Source of the DNA: Vreelandella venusta
GTDB taxonomy: Bacteria; Pseudomonadota; Gammaproteobacteria; Pseudomonadales; Halomonadaceae
Assembly (NCBI RefSeq): GCF_007989605.1
Contig: NZ_BJUL01000026.1
Span: 1 to 36,490 of the forward strand
Direction of reading: 5' to 3'
DNA: 36,490 nt
Numbering within the stretch: the stretch's first letter is position 1; each line of letters starts with the position of its first letter. Both the position numbers and the translations under genes were made by a program. Of this stretch, positions 28,152 through 35,875 are shown piece by piece. A model generated the notes under the pieces. That model did not search any database, was not told the origin of the DNA, and saw only the letters and a program-made list of their open reading frames with translations.

Positions 28152-29816
28152 ATGTTTCAACTCACTCGCAGCGTTACTTGGCAGGCACTTGAACGCCTGC
28201 GCGACAAAACCGCCAACGACCGCATTCGTGATTACTTCACCAATGACCCGCAGCGCTTTGAAAAAATGAGCCTACGGGTGGGCGGCCTGTTCCTGGATTA
28301 CTCCAAACATCACGTGTCTGATGAGGTACTCGCCAAACTAATTGAGTTGGCCGACCACTCTGCCCTGGTTCAACGTCGTGCACAGATGTTCTCTGGCGAT
28401 ATTATCAATGTCACCGAAAATCGCCCGGTACTCCACACCGCACTGCGTAATTTAAGCGATGAACCGGTACATGTAGACGGCAATGACGTGATGCCGGAAA
28501 TCAACCGCACCCGGGAACAAATCAAGCAGTTCTCAGAAGCGGTGAGAAACGGTGAGTGGAAAGGCTATAACGGCCAGCGCATCAAAGACGTGGTCAATAT
28601 TGGCATTGGTGGCTCAGACCTCGGCCCCAATATGGCCGTACGCGCGCTACTCAAATACCGCCACCCGGAACTGCACTTCCACTTCGTGTCCAACGTCGAT
28701 GGCACCCATATTCAGAAGGTGCTTTCACGACTAGACCCGGCGACCACGCTGTTTATCGTTTCCACCAAAACCTTCTCTACCCAGGAAACCCTGCTTAACG
28801 CCAAAACCGCACGGCGCTGGTTCGTGGAAAATGCCGGTGAAGATGCCGACGTAGGCGCCCACTTTATTGCCGCTTCCACTAACCGCAAAGCGGCGATGGA
28901 ATTCGGCATTCGTGAAGAGAACGTGTTCGAGTTTTGGGCCTGGGTGGGCGGTCGCTACTCCATGTGGTCGTCTATCGGGCTACCGATTGCGCTTTCGATT
29001 GGTTTTGAAGGCTTTATCGAGCTGCTGAAAGGCGCCCATGAGATGGATCGCCACTTTATAGAAGCGCCCTTCGCGCAGAATATGCCCGTTCTGATGGCCT
29101 TGATTGGTATCTGGTACATCAACTTTATTGGCGCCGAAACCCAGGCCATCGTGCCCTACGATCAAGCCTTGAACCAACTACCTTCGTTCCTGCAGCAGTT
29201 GGATATGGAGTCTAACGGCAAGTCAGTCGATATTTTTGGCCATCCGGTTAACTACAAAACCGGCCCGATTGTCTGGGGGCAAACAGGCTCCAACGGTCAG
29301 CACGCTTTCTTCCAGCTACTACACCAGGGCACCCGCTATGTGCCGATTGATTTTATTGCCTCGCTAAAACCCGAGCCCGGCGTGGAAGACCACCACTTCG
29401 CCTTGCTCACCAATATGCTCGCCCAAGCCAACGCCTTTATGGAAGGCAGCCAAGGGGACAGCAAAGAGCTTAGCCAGCACGACCCCTACAGCTGCCCCGG
29501 CAACCGCCCTTCCAGCACGCTGCTACTGGATGAGCTAACGCCAAAAAATCTGGGCGCGCTGATTGCCCTCTACGAACACAAGGTGTTTGTGCAAGGCGTT
29601 ATCTGGAATATCAACTCGTTTGATCAGTGGGGTGTGCAGCTTGGCAAACGCATTGCCGGTGAAATCAGCGAGCGCATCGATACCAACGCCGCCGACTTCG
29701 ACACCTCAACACAAGGTCTCCTGGAGCTGGTACGCGCTCATTTTCCTGGCGACAGCAGCGCAAAGCAAAGCGCGACAGCCAGTACTGATAAAAAGCAGGC
29801 AAGGAAGAAGCGTTAA
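28152..29816 (+). CDS. pgi: Glucose-6-phosphate isomerase
   Basis: Interconverts glucose-6-phosphate and fructose-6-phosphate in the cytoplasm; 554 residues. The sugar-phosphate region has NIGIGGSDLGP and VSTKTFSTQET; GGRYSMWSSIGLPIAL and FDQWGVQLGK are the two family signatures, and GNRPSSTL is present near the C terminus. The last 20 residues are a serine/lysine-rich basic tail (ending KKQARKKR) beyond the usual enzyme core. It connects the fructose and alpha-glucoside routes to glucose-6-phosphate and the Entner-Doudoroff pathway. AGGA precedes the ATG; a strong terminator follows. Confidence 0.96.
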   Translation: MFQLTRSVTWQALERLRDKTANDRIRDYFTNDPQRFEKMSLRVGGLFLDYSKHHVSDEVLAKLIELADHSALVQRRAQMFSGDIINVTENRPVLHTALRNLSDEPVHVDGNDVMPEINRTREQIKQFSEAVRNGEWKGYNGQRIKDVVNIGIGGSDLGPNMAVRALLKYRHPELHFHFVSNVDGTHIQKVLSRLDPATTLFIVSTKTFSTQETLLNAKTARRWFVENAGEDADVGAHFIAASTNRKAAMEFGIREENVFEFWAWVGGRYSMWSSIGLPIALSIGFEGFIELLKGAHEMDRHFIEAPFAQNMPVLMALIGIWYINFIGAETQAIVPYDQALNQLPSFLQQLDMESNGKSVDIFGHPVNYKTGPIVWGQTGSNGQHAFFQLLHQGTRYVPIDFIASLKPEPGVEDHHFALLTNMLAQANAFMEGSQGDSKELSQHDPYSCPGNRPSSTLLLDELTPKNLGALIALYEHKVFVQGVIWNINSFDQWGVQLGKRIAGEISERIDTNAADFDTSTQGLLELVRAHFPGDSSAKQSATASTDKKQARKKR

Positions 29817-29845
29817 GCGAAGAGTTGGAGAAAAACTAGATAAGC

Positions 29846-29878
29846 AAACGCCTTGGCTGGAAAGCCAAGGCGTTTTTG
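29846..29878 (+). terminator. Rho-independent terminator of pgi
   Basis: A perfect 13-bp stem: AAACGCCTTGGCT (29846-29858) and AGCCAAGGCGTTT (29863-29875) with loop GGAA, followed by TTGG. The T-run is partly inside the stem. The A-rich left arm would also serve the convergent GFA-like gene. Confidence 0.9.
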
Positions 29879-29942
29879 GTTTGATCTTTGATGCCAGTAT
29901 CGACACTGGTTGAAAGCGATCATAAGCATCGAGCCACCTAAA

Positions 29943-30338
29943 TTAATCCGGCGCAAATTGCTCGAAGACCTGCTGTCCGGTCATTTTCTCAGTCTGGTTG
30001 TTAAGCTCGTAATAGTCGGGCTTCTCATCAATAAATATTTCGCTGGTGAGTTGGAACGTCTGCTCCTGGAACAGGCCTGCTGGGAGAATATACTCATTGC
30101 TGGGGAGCAGATGATAGAACAGATGCGTCCCACAGGTTGCACAGAAGCCCCGCTCCGCCCAATCAGACGAGCGGTAGGCGACAGGCTCAGCGCCAGAGAA
30201 CTCTACCGGACCGCCGCAATGCACGGCGAACATAGGCCCGCCCGACCAGCGCCGACATAGTGAGCAATGACAAACGCTGACCTGCTCGTGGCTAGGCGCA
30301 GACACTTCGATGGAACCGCAAAGACATGTGCCTTTCAT
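29943..30338 (-). CDS. GFA/CENP-V family zinc-binding protein
   Basis: Small cytoplasmic zinc protein of 131 residues from the GFA (glutathione-dependent formaldehyde-activating-like) family. The zinc ligands are in order: Cys5 and Cys7 (CLCG), Cys23, Cys25 and Cys28 (CHCSLC), Cys66 and Cys69 (CATCG). The family name comes from one member; most homologues, including this, have no proven reaction. It starts with MKGTCLCGSI, the typical N terminus. It converges with pgi and is the first of a run of small accessory genes. Confidence 0.9.
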   Translation of the reverse strand: MKGTCLCGSIEVSAPSHEQVSVCHCSLCRRWSGGPMFAVHCGGPVEFSGAEPVAYRSSDWAERGFCATCGTHLFYHLLPSNEYILPAGLFQEQTFQLTSEIFIDEKPDYYELNNQTEKMTGQQVFEQFAPD

Positions 30339-30395
30339 GGCAAACTCCTTTACCGTTAGCCCCCATGGCAGCTGCTCTTGCGATGCTGGCGAGAG

Positions 30396-30761
30396 CTAGG
30401 CCACGGTAGGCTCATTGAACAATATTCTATTGGAAAACGGATCGACCACTTCAAACACTCTATCGCCCCACGGAGCTGTAGTTATTTCAGGGCGGCTAAA
30501 CTTGTAACCACGGGATAGAATATCGCGGTATAAGCCTTCAAGATCATCAGTATTCACAAACGTTTTAGCGCCAGGGGAGCAATCCCCAGAGTGTTCGCTG
30601 AGGTGAAAAACCAGATCACCTCGAGATACCTGCATATAGACAGGAAAGTCTGCTTCGAAGCGATGCTCCCAATCAAGCGACATCCCCAAAAACTCAAGAT
30701 AGAACGCCTTGGCTTTAGATTCATCAAAAATTCGTATAATCGGAATGGCTTGAAAATGCAC
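30396..30761 (-). CDS. VOC-superfamily (glyoxalase/bleomycin-resistance-like) protein
   Basis: A 121-residue protein with two paired beta-alpha-beta-beta-beta modules of the vicinal-oxygen-chelate fold. The start MHFQAIPIIRIFDESKAKAFY and GMSLDWEHRF are typical of bleomycin-resistance-like members; the second module has APWGDRVFEVVDPFSNRI. A histidine (His55 region, LVFHLSEHSGD) and Glu in the last strand could bind metal. The substrate is unknown; a role in methylglyoxal removal cannot be claimed from sequence. No operon partner is obvious; 57 bases separate it from the GFA-like gene. Confidence 0.87.
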   Translation of the reverse strand: MHFQAIPIIRIFDESKAKAFYLEFLGMSLDWEHRFEADFPVYMQVSRGDLVFHLSEHSGDCSPGAKTFVNTDDLEGLYRDILSRGYKFSRPEITTAPWGDRVFEVVDPFSNRILFNEPTVA

Positions 30762-30809
30762 TTATGCTCTCCTGACAAACAGCGCTTTAACTAACCTTAA
30801 GTGTTCGAT

Positions 30810-31493
30810 TTAAACAGGCGCAGAGCTGCTCTCTATGCCATAGGTTTGGCGTATATACTCAACGGCTTCAGCCATGCCACTAAGCACCGCTGTCGCTGAA
30901 TGAAAGTTTTGCTGTTGAGACATTTCCGTGGGTAATGCCAAGCAGCTTATGCCAGCCCGAAAGGCGGCTTCAAGACCATGTTGTGTATCTTCAATGGCGA
31001 GACACTCATCCGCAGCAACGCCAAGTCGTTGCAGAGCCAGAAGATAGCATTCAGGTGCGGGCTTGCTGTTTCGGACATCATCGTTAGAAACAACCGTCAA
31101 GAACTTATCTTCAAACCCACTGGCCTGCAGCGTTCTTTGAACACCATTTGCACTAGCGCCTGTCACCACTGCCAGCTTCAAACCCGCACTGTGGAAGTAA
31201 GCAATCGCCTCTCGTACGCCAGGCATTAGCGGGAATGCCTGACTAGCAAGGTAGTCCTGCGTCGCAGCGTTCTTCGCTTCTATAAGTTGATCAGGGGACA
31301 CATCAATCCCAAACCTCTGCACCAAATCCACGGCATTGGCACGCGTTGGTAAGCCTGCATAGTGGGCTTTGTACTGCTGCTCGGACAATTCAACGCCATA
31401 TTGGCTCAGAATAGGTATCCACATTTGAAAATGGATATGTTCAGAACTGACGATCGTCCCATCGTGATCTAGCAAAATTGCGCGAAGTGCCAC
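30810..31493 (-). CDS. HAD-family hydrolase, phosphatase/phosphoglucomutase-like
   Basis: Cytoplasmic HAD-superfamily subfamily IA hydrolase, 228 residues from GTG at 31493, chosen because AGGAGG sits just upstream and the longer frame (to 31556) adds 21 residues with no family match. Motif I is LLDHDGTIVSSE (nucleophile Asp and general acid Asp), motif II VVTGAS, motif III lysine in NSKPAPECY and motif IV AIEDTQHGLEAA. A helical cap follows motif I. This set is shared by sugar-phosphate phosphatases and beta-phosphoglucomutases; without the mutase-specific cap residues confirmed, a phosphatase is the safer call. Its start is 68 bases from the tetR stop on the same strand. Confidence 0.86.
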   Translation of the reverse strand: MALRAILLDHDGTIVSSEHIHFQMWIPILSQYGVELSEQQYKAHYAGLPTRANAVDLVQRFGIDVSPDQLIEAKNAATQDYLASQAFPLMPGVREAIAYFHSAGLKLAVVTGASANGVQRTLQASGFEDKFLTVVSNDDVRNSKPAPECYLLALQRLGVAADECLAIEDTQHGLEAAFRAGISCLALPTEMSQQQNFHSATAVLSGMAEAVEYIRQTYGIESSSAPV

Positions 31494-31560
31494 ATGACCT
31501 CCTAGAAATAGAGCGTTTACGAGTAAGTTACTTACCCACGGCCTTGAAAAAACCAAAACA

Positions 31561-32139
31561 CTAAGGTTCTAACCTTGCCCTCAACAACTCTTTAGCAATT
31601 GCCTTGGCTTTTACAGCCGCTTTTAGATCCCCCATAACGTGGGCTTGGACGGTCGCTCCTTCTTTTAAAGTAGCTACCGCTTCCGACAACATAGTCACCG
31701 TCTTTTCATCAACGAATATTTGTGACATATACCCGCTTATCAAGCCAAGCATGGCTCTTTTATGGCTAGCGCACTGTTGATGTACGGGATGATTTAAGTC
31801 ACTGAATTCAGCACTAACATTGATGAAATAACAGCCATGGAAAGGATAAATTAGCGTTTCTCTCTCATTAAACCAATCATCCAACGCATCGAACAAAGCA
31901 AAAATTGCGCTTTGTCCATCAGGTGCGCCCTGGGTGCGCCCTTCAATCCAGGAAAAAAATTGCCGATCACGATAGTCAACCGTTGCAGCGATCAGGGCTT
32001 CTTTGCTGGAAAAATGATGGTACAGCGTTTTTTTTGCCACGCCTGATTCAGCGATGATCCGGTTAATACCAATGGCATGCACCCCGTGGCGGTAAAACAG
32101 CCCAAAGGCGACCGAAACTAACTGCTCTCTTCTGTCCAC
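31561..32139 (-). CDS. TetR-family transcriptional regulator
   Basis: Repressor of 192 residues. The N-terminal HTH (about residues 8-55) has AFGLFYRHGVHAIGINRI and SGVAKKTLYHHFSSKEAL; the C-terminal ligand and dimer domain is of the type seen in AcrR/YxaF-like proteins with a conserved HGCYFINVSAEF. It is divergent from the HPP-family membrane gene, and two matching inverted operator boxes lie between the start codons, so it most likely represses itself and the HPP gene. The inducer is unknown. Confidence 0.92.
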   Translation of the reverse strand: MDRREQLVSVAFGLFYRHGVHAIGINRIIAESGVAKKTLYHHFSSKEALIAATVDYRDRQFFSWIEGRTQGAPDGQSAIFALFDALDDWFNERETLIYPFHGCYFINVSAEFSDLNHPVHQQCASHKRAMLGLISGYMSQIFVDEKTVTMLSEAVATLKEGATVQAHVMGDLKAAVKAKAIAKELLRARLEP

Positions 32140-32176
32140 AGCACAACCTCACCTTCATTTTACGAGCAGCATAATA

Positions 32177-32206
32177 TTGACGCGCAGAGACCGATCTGTC
32201 TACTAT
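32177..32206 (+). promoter_or_regulatory. Promoter of the HPP-family gene
   Basis: TTGACG (32177-32182) and TACTAT (32201-32206) with an 18-base spacer form a good sigma-70 promoter, 62 bases upstream of the HPP start. The first TetR operator box fills most of the spacer, which would block RNA polymerase binding. Confidence 0.65.
32187..32200. promoter_or_regulatory. TetR operator box 1
   Basis: GAGACCGATCTGTC, itself nearly palindromic (GACnGATCnGTC), is repeated exactly in inverted orientation as box 2. It lies between the -35 and -10 of the HPP promoter. Confidence 0.75.
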
Positions 32207-32216
32207 AGTCAAAAAA

Positions 32217-32234
32217 GGAGACAGATCGGTCTCC
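32217..32234. promoter_or_regulatory. TetR operator box 2
   Basis: GGAGACAGATCGGTCTCC: GGAGAC and GTCTCC pair perfectly around a 6-base core. Bases 32220-32233 are the exact reverse complement of box 1. It covers the expected HPP transcription start. Confidence 0.78.
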
Positions 32235-32267
32235 ATTGCCTTAACTCTTTCGCCCAAGGATCCATTT

Positions 32268-32750
32268 ATGAGAATTTCCCTGTATTTACCTGCTCAACAG
32301 AAAGCAGCCCTGCTCGCTGGCATTGGAGCGACTGGATGCATCACAGCACTCAGCTTGCTAAGTTCACACAGTGACGCGTTATGGCTAATGGCCCCCTTTG
32401 GCGCCACCATGGTGATACTGTTTGGACTACCCGCTAGCCCATTAGCCCAACCACGCAACGTGATTGCGGGTCACTTAATAACGGCGGCGTTAGGACTGAT
32501 GGTGGCTCATTTTTTTGGCGTTCATGAATGGACGCTGGGCCTGGCAGTCGGTTTATCGATAGTCGCTATGATGCTTACCCACACCATCCACCCACCTGCA
32601 GGTGCTAATCCCCTACTGATTATGCTAGCGGGAGAGCACTGGCATTTTTTGATCACTCCCGTGGCGTCTGGAGCCCTTCTAATTGTGGGATTCGGATACG
32701 TGTATCACCGGTTTGTTTCAGGGCAACCGTACCCCAAGCAATGGTTTTAG
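32268..32750 (+). CDS. HPP-family integral membrane protein
   Basis: Membrane protein of 160 residues with four predicted spans. It has the family hallmarks: APFGATMVILFGLP, SPLAQPRNVIAGH (about 57-69) and the name-giving HPPAGANPL (108-116). Members of this family have been linked to nitrite transport in cyanobacteria and plants, but the substrate of most bacterial members is not known. There is no C-terminal CBS domain. It is controlled, by inference, by the divergent TetR-type regulator. Confidence 0.9.
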   Translation: MRISLYLPAQQKAALLAGIGATGCITALSLLSSHSDALWLMAPFGATMVILFGLPASPLAQPRNVIAGHLITAALGLMVAHFFGVHEWTLGLAVGLSIVAMMLTHTIHPPAGANPLLIMLAGEHWHFLITPVASGALLIVGFGYVYHRFVSGQPYPKQWF

Positions 32751-32832
32751 TAGAAGAGGATCGTAGTGCAGAACGAGTGTTCGTAAGCGAAAATCTTAAT
32801 CCGTTTGTTCGTGGCATGCTTAGCTGTGCTTT

Positions 32833-32854
32833 TGAGTGCATTTATTAGCACTCA
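32833..32854 (-). terminator. Weak hairpin at the stop codon of the small membrane protein
   Basis: TGAGTGC (32833-32839) pairs with GCACTCA (32848-32854) around an 8-base A/T loop. On the minus strand the first arm begins at the stop codon of the gene at 32852 and is followed by only four A, not T, so it is a poor Rho-independent terminator. It may protect the 3' end of the transcript. Confidence 0.35.
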
Positions 32855-33307
32855 CAAACCACTGCCCGCATACTTTATCTTCTTATATAGCTCACTGATA
32901 AAATTGACTCCCACTATCAAGCCCACACCAAGAGCAATGACGACGAGAGAACCATAGGCAATACTACCTGACCAGATCCACTGACTAATCGCTGTGCCAA
33001 TATGTTGCAAAGTGAGATAAACACCTATCAGAAAACTACCTGCACGGACTAAGCCTAGTTCGTGCAGTGATAACTGAGAGTCAGCGTTATTAGCTGGATG
33101 AATTTTATTAGCCAGCGGTTCTGCCACTAGCCAAAGTACAGCGCCGACAATAAGAGGCATAACAATCATTGCTATCAGGGTGACTAACCACTCGTCATAT
33201 GATTCTGTCGAGCCTGGGCCAAACAGCATCGGCGCTAGGGCAAGTAGCGGATTAAGCGCAATATACAGCGCTAAAATGCGTAACAAGATAATAGAGAAAG
33301 TTTTCAT
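32852..33307 (-). CDS. Hypothetical four-span membrane protein
   Basis: I do not recognise this 151-residue protein. It has four likely membrane segments (about residues 5-30, 43-66, 88-110 and 118-141) and a short hydrophilic central loop (EPLANKIHPANNADSQLSLH). The C terminus ends in a basic amphipathic stretch (ELYKKIKYAGSGL), probably cytoplasmic. No catalytic or metal motif is visible. A GGGAG lies 14 bases before the ATG, farther than ideal. It converges with the HPP gene and shares no operon with it. Confidence 0.75.
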   Translation of the reverse strand: MKTFSIILLRILALYIALNPLLALAPMLFGPGSTESYDEWLVTLIAMIVMPLIVGAVLWLVAEPLANKIHPANNADSQLSLHELGLVRAGSFLIGVYLTLQHIGTAISQWIWSGSIAYGSLVVIALGVGLIVGVNFISELYKKIKYAGSGL

Positions 33308-33462
33308 AGAATATGTTCACACTCCCTGTGATTTACATCGATATAAACGCCACATGATGAATATCGGGGGCTGACGATATTATCCTAGTTATTTATCACC
33401 ACTATTTCACTTAAAACAGTGACCTCTCTTCAAGCGCACTTAGCCAAGGAGCATCTGAAACA

Positions 33463-33497
33463 TAAAAAATACCCCTTGGCACTTTCGGGCCAAGGGA
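33463..33497 (-). terminator. Terminator after the Rpn-type gene
   Basis: CCCTTGGC (33473-33480) pairs with GCCAAGGG (33489-33496) around ACTTTCGG; on the minus strand it is followed by ATTTTTTA. It lies 88 bases after the Rpn-type stop codon and is nearly identical to the terminator at 34744. The remaining 277 bases between the genes at 32852 and 33585 show no other clear feature. Confidence 0.82.
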
Positions 33498-33584
33498 TAT
33501 CGGTTACGTCAGCAACATCGCCTCGTTTTTCAGTTCGACGCGCAGGCCTACTACCCGGTCGATGGCTTACAGGCTGTAAGAATG

Positions 33585-34559
33585 CTAGCGCTTGAACATA
33601 TCATCCAGGCGATTGGCAAACAGTACATCACGCATCCAGCCTTTCAACTGGTCATGATCGGCTTGCACAAGCTGCGCTTCTACCCAGTCAGGCACCTCAC
33701 CAAACTTGAATGTGAGCTGGGTGCGTACTACCTCGCGCGCTTCAGTCAAACGTCCTTCTTGCCGTCCTTCCAGGCGTTCTTTCTTGACCAGGTTCTCTAA
33801 ATTCTCTGCCAACATGTCTTTATCCTCCATCAAGCTGTCAAGCCGATCCAGGTTGACCTCTGTGCCCAGCCGATACAAATGTCGCTTGAGCCAGCGGGTA
33901 ATGATCCGGTCGATACGCTCCTTGTTGGGCTCAGCCTGGATGATCGCCACCACCCGATCCACGGCGTTCTGTAGGGCTTCCCAACTTTCTCCGGCATTTT
34001 CCACACCGAATACACCGCTGAGCGGTGTCTGGCGTAAGCCCAATTCTTCATTAGTATAGCGCCCTTCATCGACCAGAAAATAGCGCAGGCGCGGTTGATA
34101 GACCTGCAGAAAACTCGGCGGTTCCGGCTGCACTATCTCGTAGATATCCAGCGGGGCTGTCCAGGGCTTTGAACCGTTGTACAGCACCACCGGAAACACC
34201 GGTGGCAGGCCTTGGCTGGGCGTAATGACCTTCTGTTTGAGTAGTTCGCTGTAAAAGCAGGCGACATAGTGCATCAGCCGAATCGGCATGCTGCGATCAA
34301 CCGCTGACTGGAACTCTAGGAGGATGTACAAAAATACCTCCTGCGTCATGCCCTGCCAAGTGACTTCCACCGACCACACCACGTCTTCGATCTTCTCTTC
34401 GAACAGCGGTGTGATGTAATGACCACTGTGCTTCTTGAGAGTCGTGAAATTCATTAACCCGGCAATTTCAGGCGGGGCAAAGCCTTCTATTAGTTGCTCA
34501 ACGAACTCGGGGTGGCTAAATAGCTCTTTATAGCCCGTATCATGGTGATGAGTCGCCAT
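33585..34559 (-). CDS. Rpn-family recombination-promoting nuclease / PD-(D/E)XK protein
   Basis: Putative DNA endonuclease of the Rpn/YhgA (transposase_31) family, 324 residues. The N terminus HHDTGYKELFSHPEFV is the usual start; the PD-(D/E)XK active site is likely Asp59 (IEDVVW), Glu82 and Gln84 (LLEFQS). The C-terminal part has a helical region with MEDKDMLAENLENLVKKE and a DUF4351-like tail (GEVPDWVEAQL, MRDVLFANRLDDMF). Rpn proteins promote RecA-independent recombination in E. coli and are often found in multiple genomic copies; mobility itself is not proven. Two almost identical hairpins lie on either side of this gene. Confidence 0.9.
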   Translation of the reverse strand: MATHHHDTGYKELFSHPEFVEQLIEGFAPPEIAGLMNFTTLKKHSGHYITPLFEEKIEDVVWSVEVTWQGMTQEVFLYILLEFQSAVDRSMPIRLMHYVACFYSELLKQKVITPSQGLPPVFPVVLYNGSKPWTAPLDIYEIVQPEPPSFLQVYQPRLRYFLVDEGRYTNEELGLRQTPLSGVFGVENAGESWEALQNAVDRVVAIIQAEPNKERIDRIITRWLKRHLYRLGTEVNLDRLDSLMEDKDMLAENLENLVKKERLEGRQEGRLTEAREVVRTQLTFKFGEVPDWVEAQLVQADHDQLKGWMRDVLFANRLDDMFKR

Positions 34560-34743
34560 AATGTGTCCCTGTTAATCGTAACAACGTCAGAATACCATGG
34601 AGAGCGATAGTCAACGTACCGCATGATTGATATGTAGTGATTCAATAAAATCAGAAATAAATGCGATATTTGCCGCAAAAGCTGATCAGCTTTTACAGTT
34701 TGATAGTGCCTATTGATTGAACACAGCGCGTACCTGCTCACCT

Positions 34744-34780
34744 AAAAAAACCCCCTTGGCACTTGCGAGCCAAGGGGGAT
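34744..34780 (-). terminator. Terminator after the Tsx-like gene
   Basis: CCCCCTTGGC (34751-34760) and GCCAAGGGGG (34769-34778) form a perfect 10-bp stem with loop ACTTGCGA; seven T follow on the minus strand. It is 30 bases beyond the stop of the Tsx-like gene. Apart from this hairpin, the gap 34560-34810 contains only the presumed Rpn promoter. Confidence 0.9.
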
Positions 34781-34810
34781 CAGTTAAGCCTGTAACAGTA
34801 GTGGGTGACC

Positions 34811-35677
34811 TTAGAAGTGCCACTCCAGATTAAAGGTCATGGCATCGGTATCGACACCCGGTTGGCTGTGATTTCCGAATTTGTTGCGCCAATACTCATA
34901 ACCGACGCCCATCCATAAGGAGTTTTCCGCGCCCCATGCAACCTGCCCGACGTCTAGCATTAACGAGGTGCGCATTAACTGCTCAGGCTCGGTCGCTTCG
35001 CCAAAGTAGTCGTCTCCTTTTTCGCTATTGTAGTTATAGAATCCTTGGAATTTTAACGGCAGCGCCGCCGCTTCAAACGGCAGCCCCCAGGCCAAGTTAA
35101 TTTGGTAATAGGGATCAAACGAAATACTGTTCTGATTTTCTGGCAGTCCACAAGGTGGCAAGCCGCAATGGTTCCACTCACGGTTATAGAACAGGCTTAG
35201 ATCCACAAAGCCTCTCGGCACATCAAATTTAAACGTTGGCCCCACTACTAATTGGCGTTTACGTGGTGCAAAACCAGTATTTTTGGTGTTTAGGTCAAAC
35301 CCAAACGTCAGTGCCGTGTCTTTGACGGGCCCGAAAGCGATGGGCTCATTGAATACGCCGCCCCCATGGAGTTGATGACGGTATGTCAGATAGGCTTCCG
35401 TCGCCCCTGAGTCACTGTTATTGGCGGGGTCTTGGCTGCTGGACTGAAGCACGTCCAGATTTAAAAAGTTTTGGCCCAGTGAGTAACCACTAACATGGGT
35501 AAACTGGAGAATATGCTTCTCTATGTTCTCTGGGTTATTCGGCTCGGTAAACTGCGTTCCATAGCGATACCCCACGGACGTATCACTCCATGTCGCTGCC
35601 TGGGCACCTGCCGAGATAGTGCCAAGAGAAGCGCCTATCGCCAGATACGTTACCACTACTCGATTGCTCTTCAACAT
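34811..35677 (-). CDS. Tsx/OmpK-like nucleoside-specific outer-membrane channel
   Basis: Outer-membrane beta-barrel channel of the nucleoside-specific Tsx/OmpK-like family, 288 residues from the ATG at 35677, which is preceded by AAAGGG; the frame extends upstream to 35818 without sign of coding. The signal peptide ends at AQA (25-27). The mature protein starts WSDTSVGYRYGTQF, a pattern of this family, and ends with a terminal aromatic residue (LEWHF) for barrel assembly. A local CGLPPCGLP may form a disulfide loop. Divergent from uraD, suggesting uptake of purines, nucleosides or allantoin-like compounds; substrate is inferred. Confidence 0.88.
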   Translation of the reverse strand: MLKSNRVVVTYLAIGASLGTISAGAQAATWSDTSVGYRYGTQFTEPNNPENIEKHILQFTHVSGYSLGQNFLNLDVLQSSSQDPANNSDSGATEAYLTYRHQLHGGGVFNEPIAFGPVKDTALTFGFDLNTKNTGFAPRKRQLVVGPTFKFDVPRGFVDLSLFYNREWNHCGLPPCGLPENQNSISFDPYYQINLAWGLPFEAAALPLKFQGFYNYNSEKGDDYFGEATEPEQLMRTSLMLDVGQVAWGAENSLWMGVGYEYWRNKFGNHSQPGVDTDAMTFNLEWHF

Positions 35678-35828
35678 GCAAAACCCTTTGTTGTTTGATT
35701 TTGTTTTTAGACATCTTTCTAAGCGCCCTTCTATAAGGACCTTCCTAACGCCGTTATGCCCGCTTTTCGCTGGTGCGGTAGCGATTTTTTTGCGGAAACG
35801 GCACTTCTTAGAGTACATTTAGCAATAT

Positions 35829-35844
35829 TTATTGTATACAATAA
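35829..35844. promoter_or_regulatory. Palindromic operator upstream of uraD
   Basis: TTATTGTATACAATAA is a perfect 16-bp palindrome, 31 bases upstream of uraD. The TTGTATACAA core is typical of FCD-type GntR regulators. No such regulator gene is in the window. It lies 151 bases from the Tsx-like start, so it could affect both directions. Confidence 0.6.
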
Positions 35845-35875
35845 TACAGATAAACAAATACAAATGGAGGATACA

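Noticed and set aside
30396..30761. Glyoxalase I that would pair with MgsA
   Set aside because: The protein has the VOC fold but resembles bleomycin-resistance-type members, and the metal-ligand set of glyoxalase I could not be confirmed.
33463..34787. Insertion sequence with terminal inverted repeats
   Set aside because: The flanking hairpins are direct copies of a terminator, each placed correctly after a minus-strand gene; no target-site duplication or DDE transposase is seen. Kept as a finding, not as an IS.
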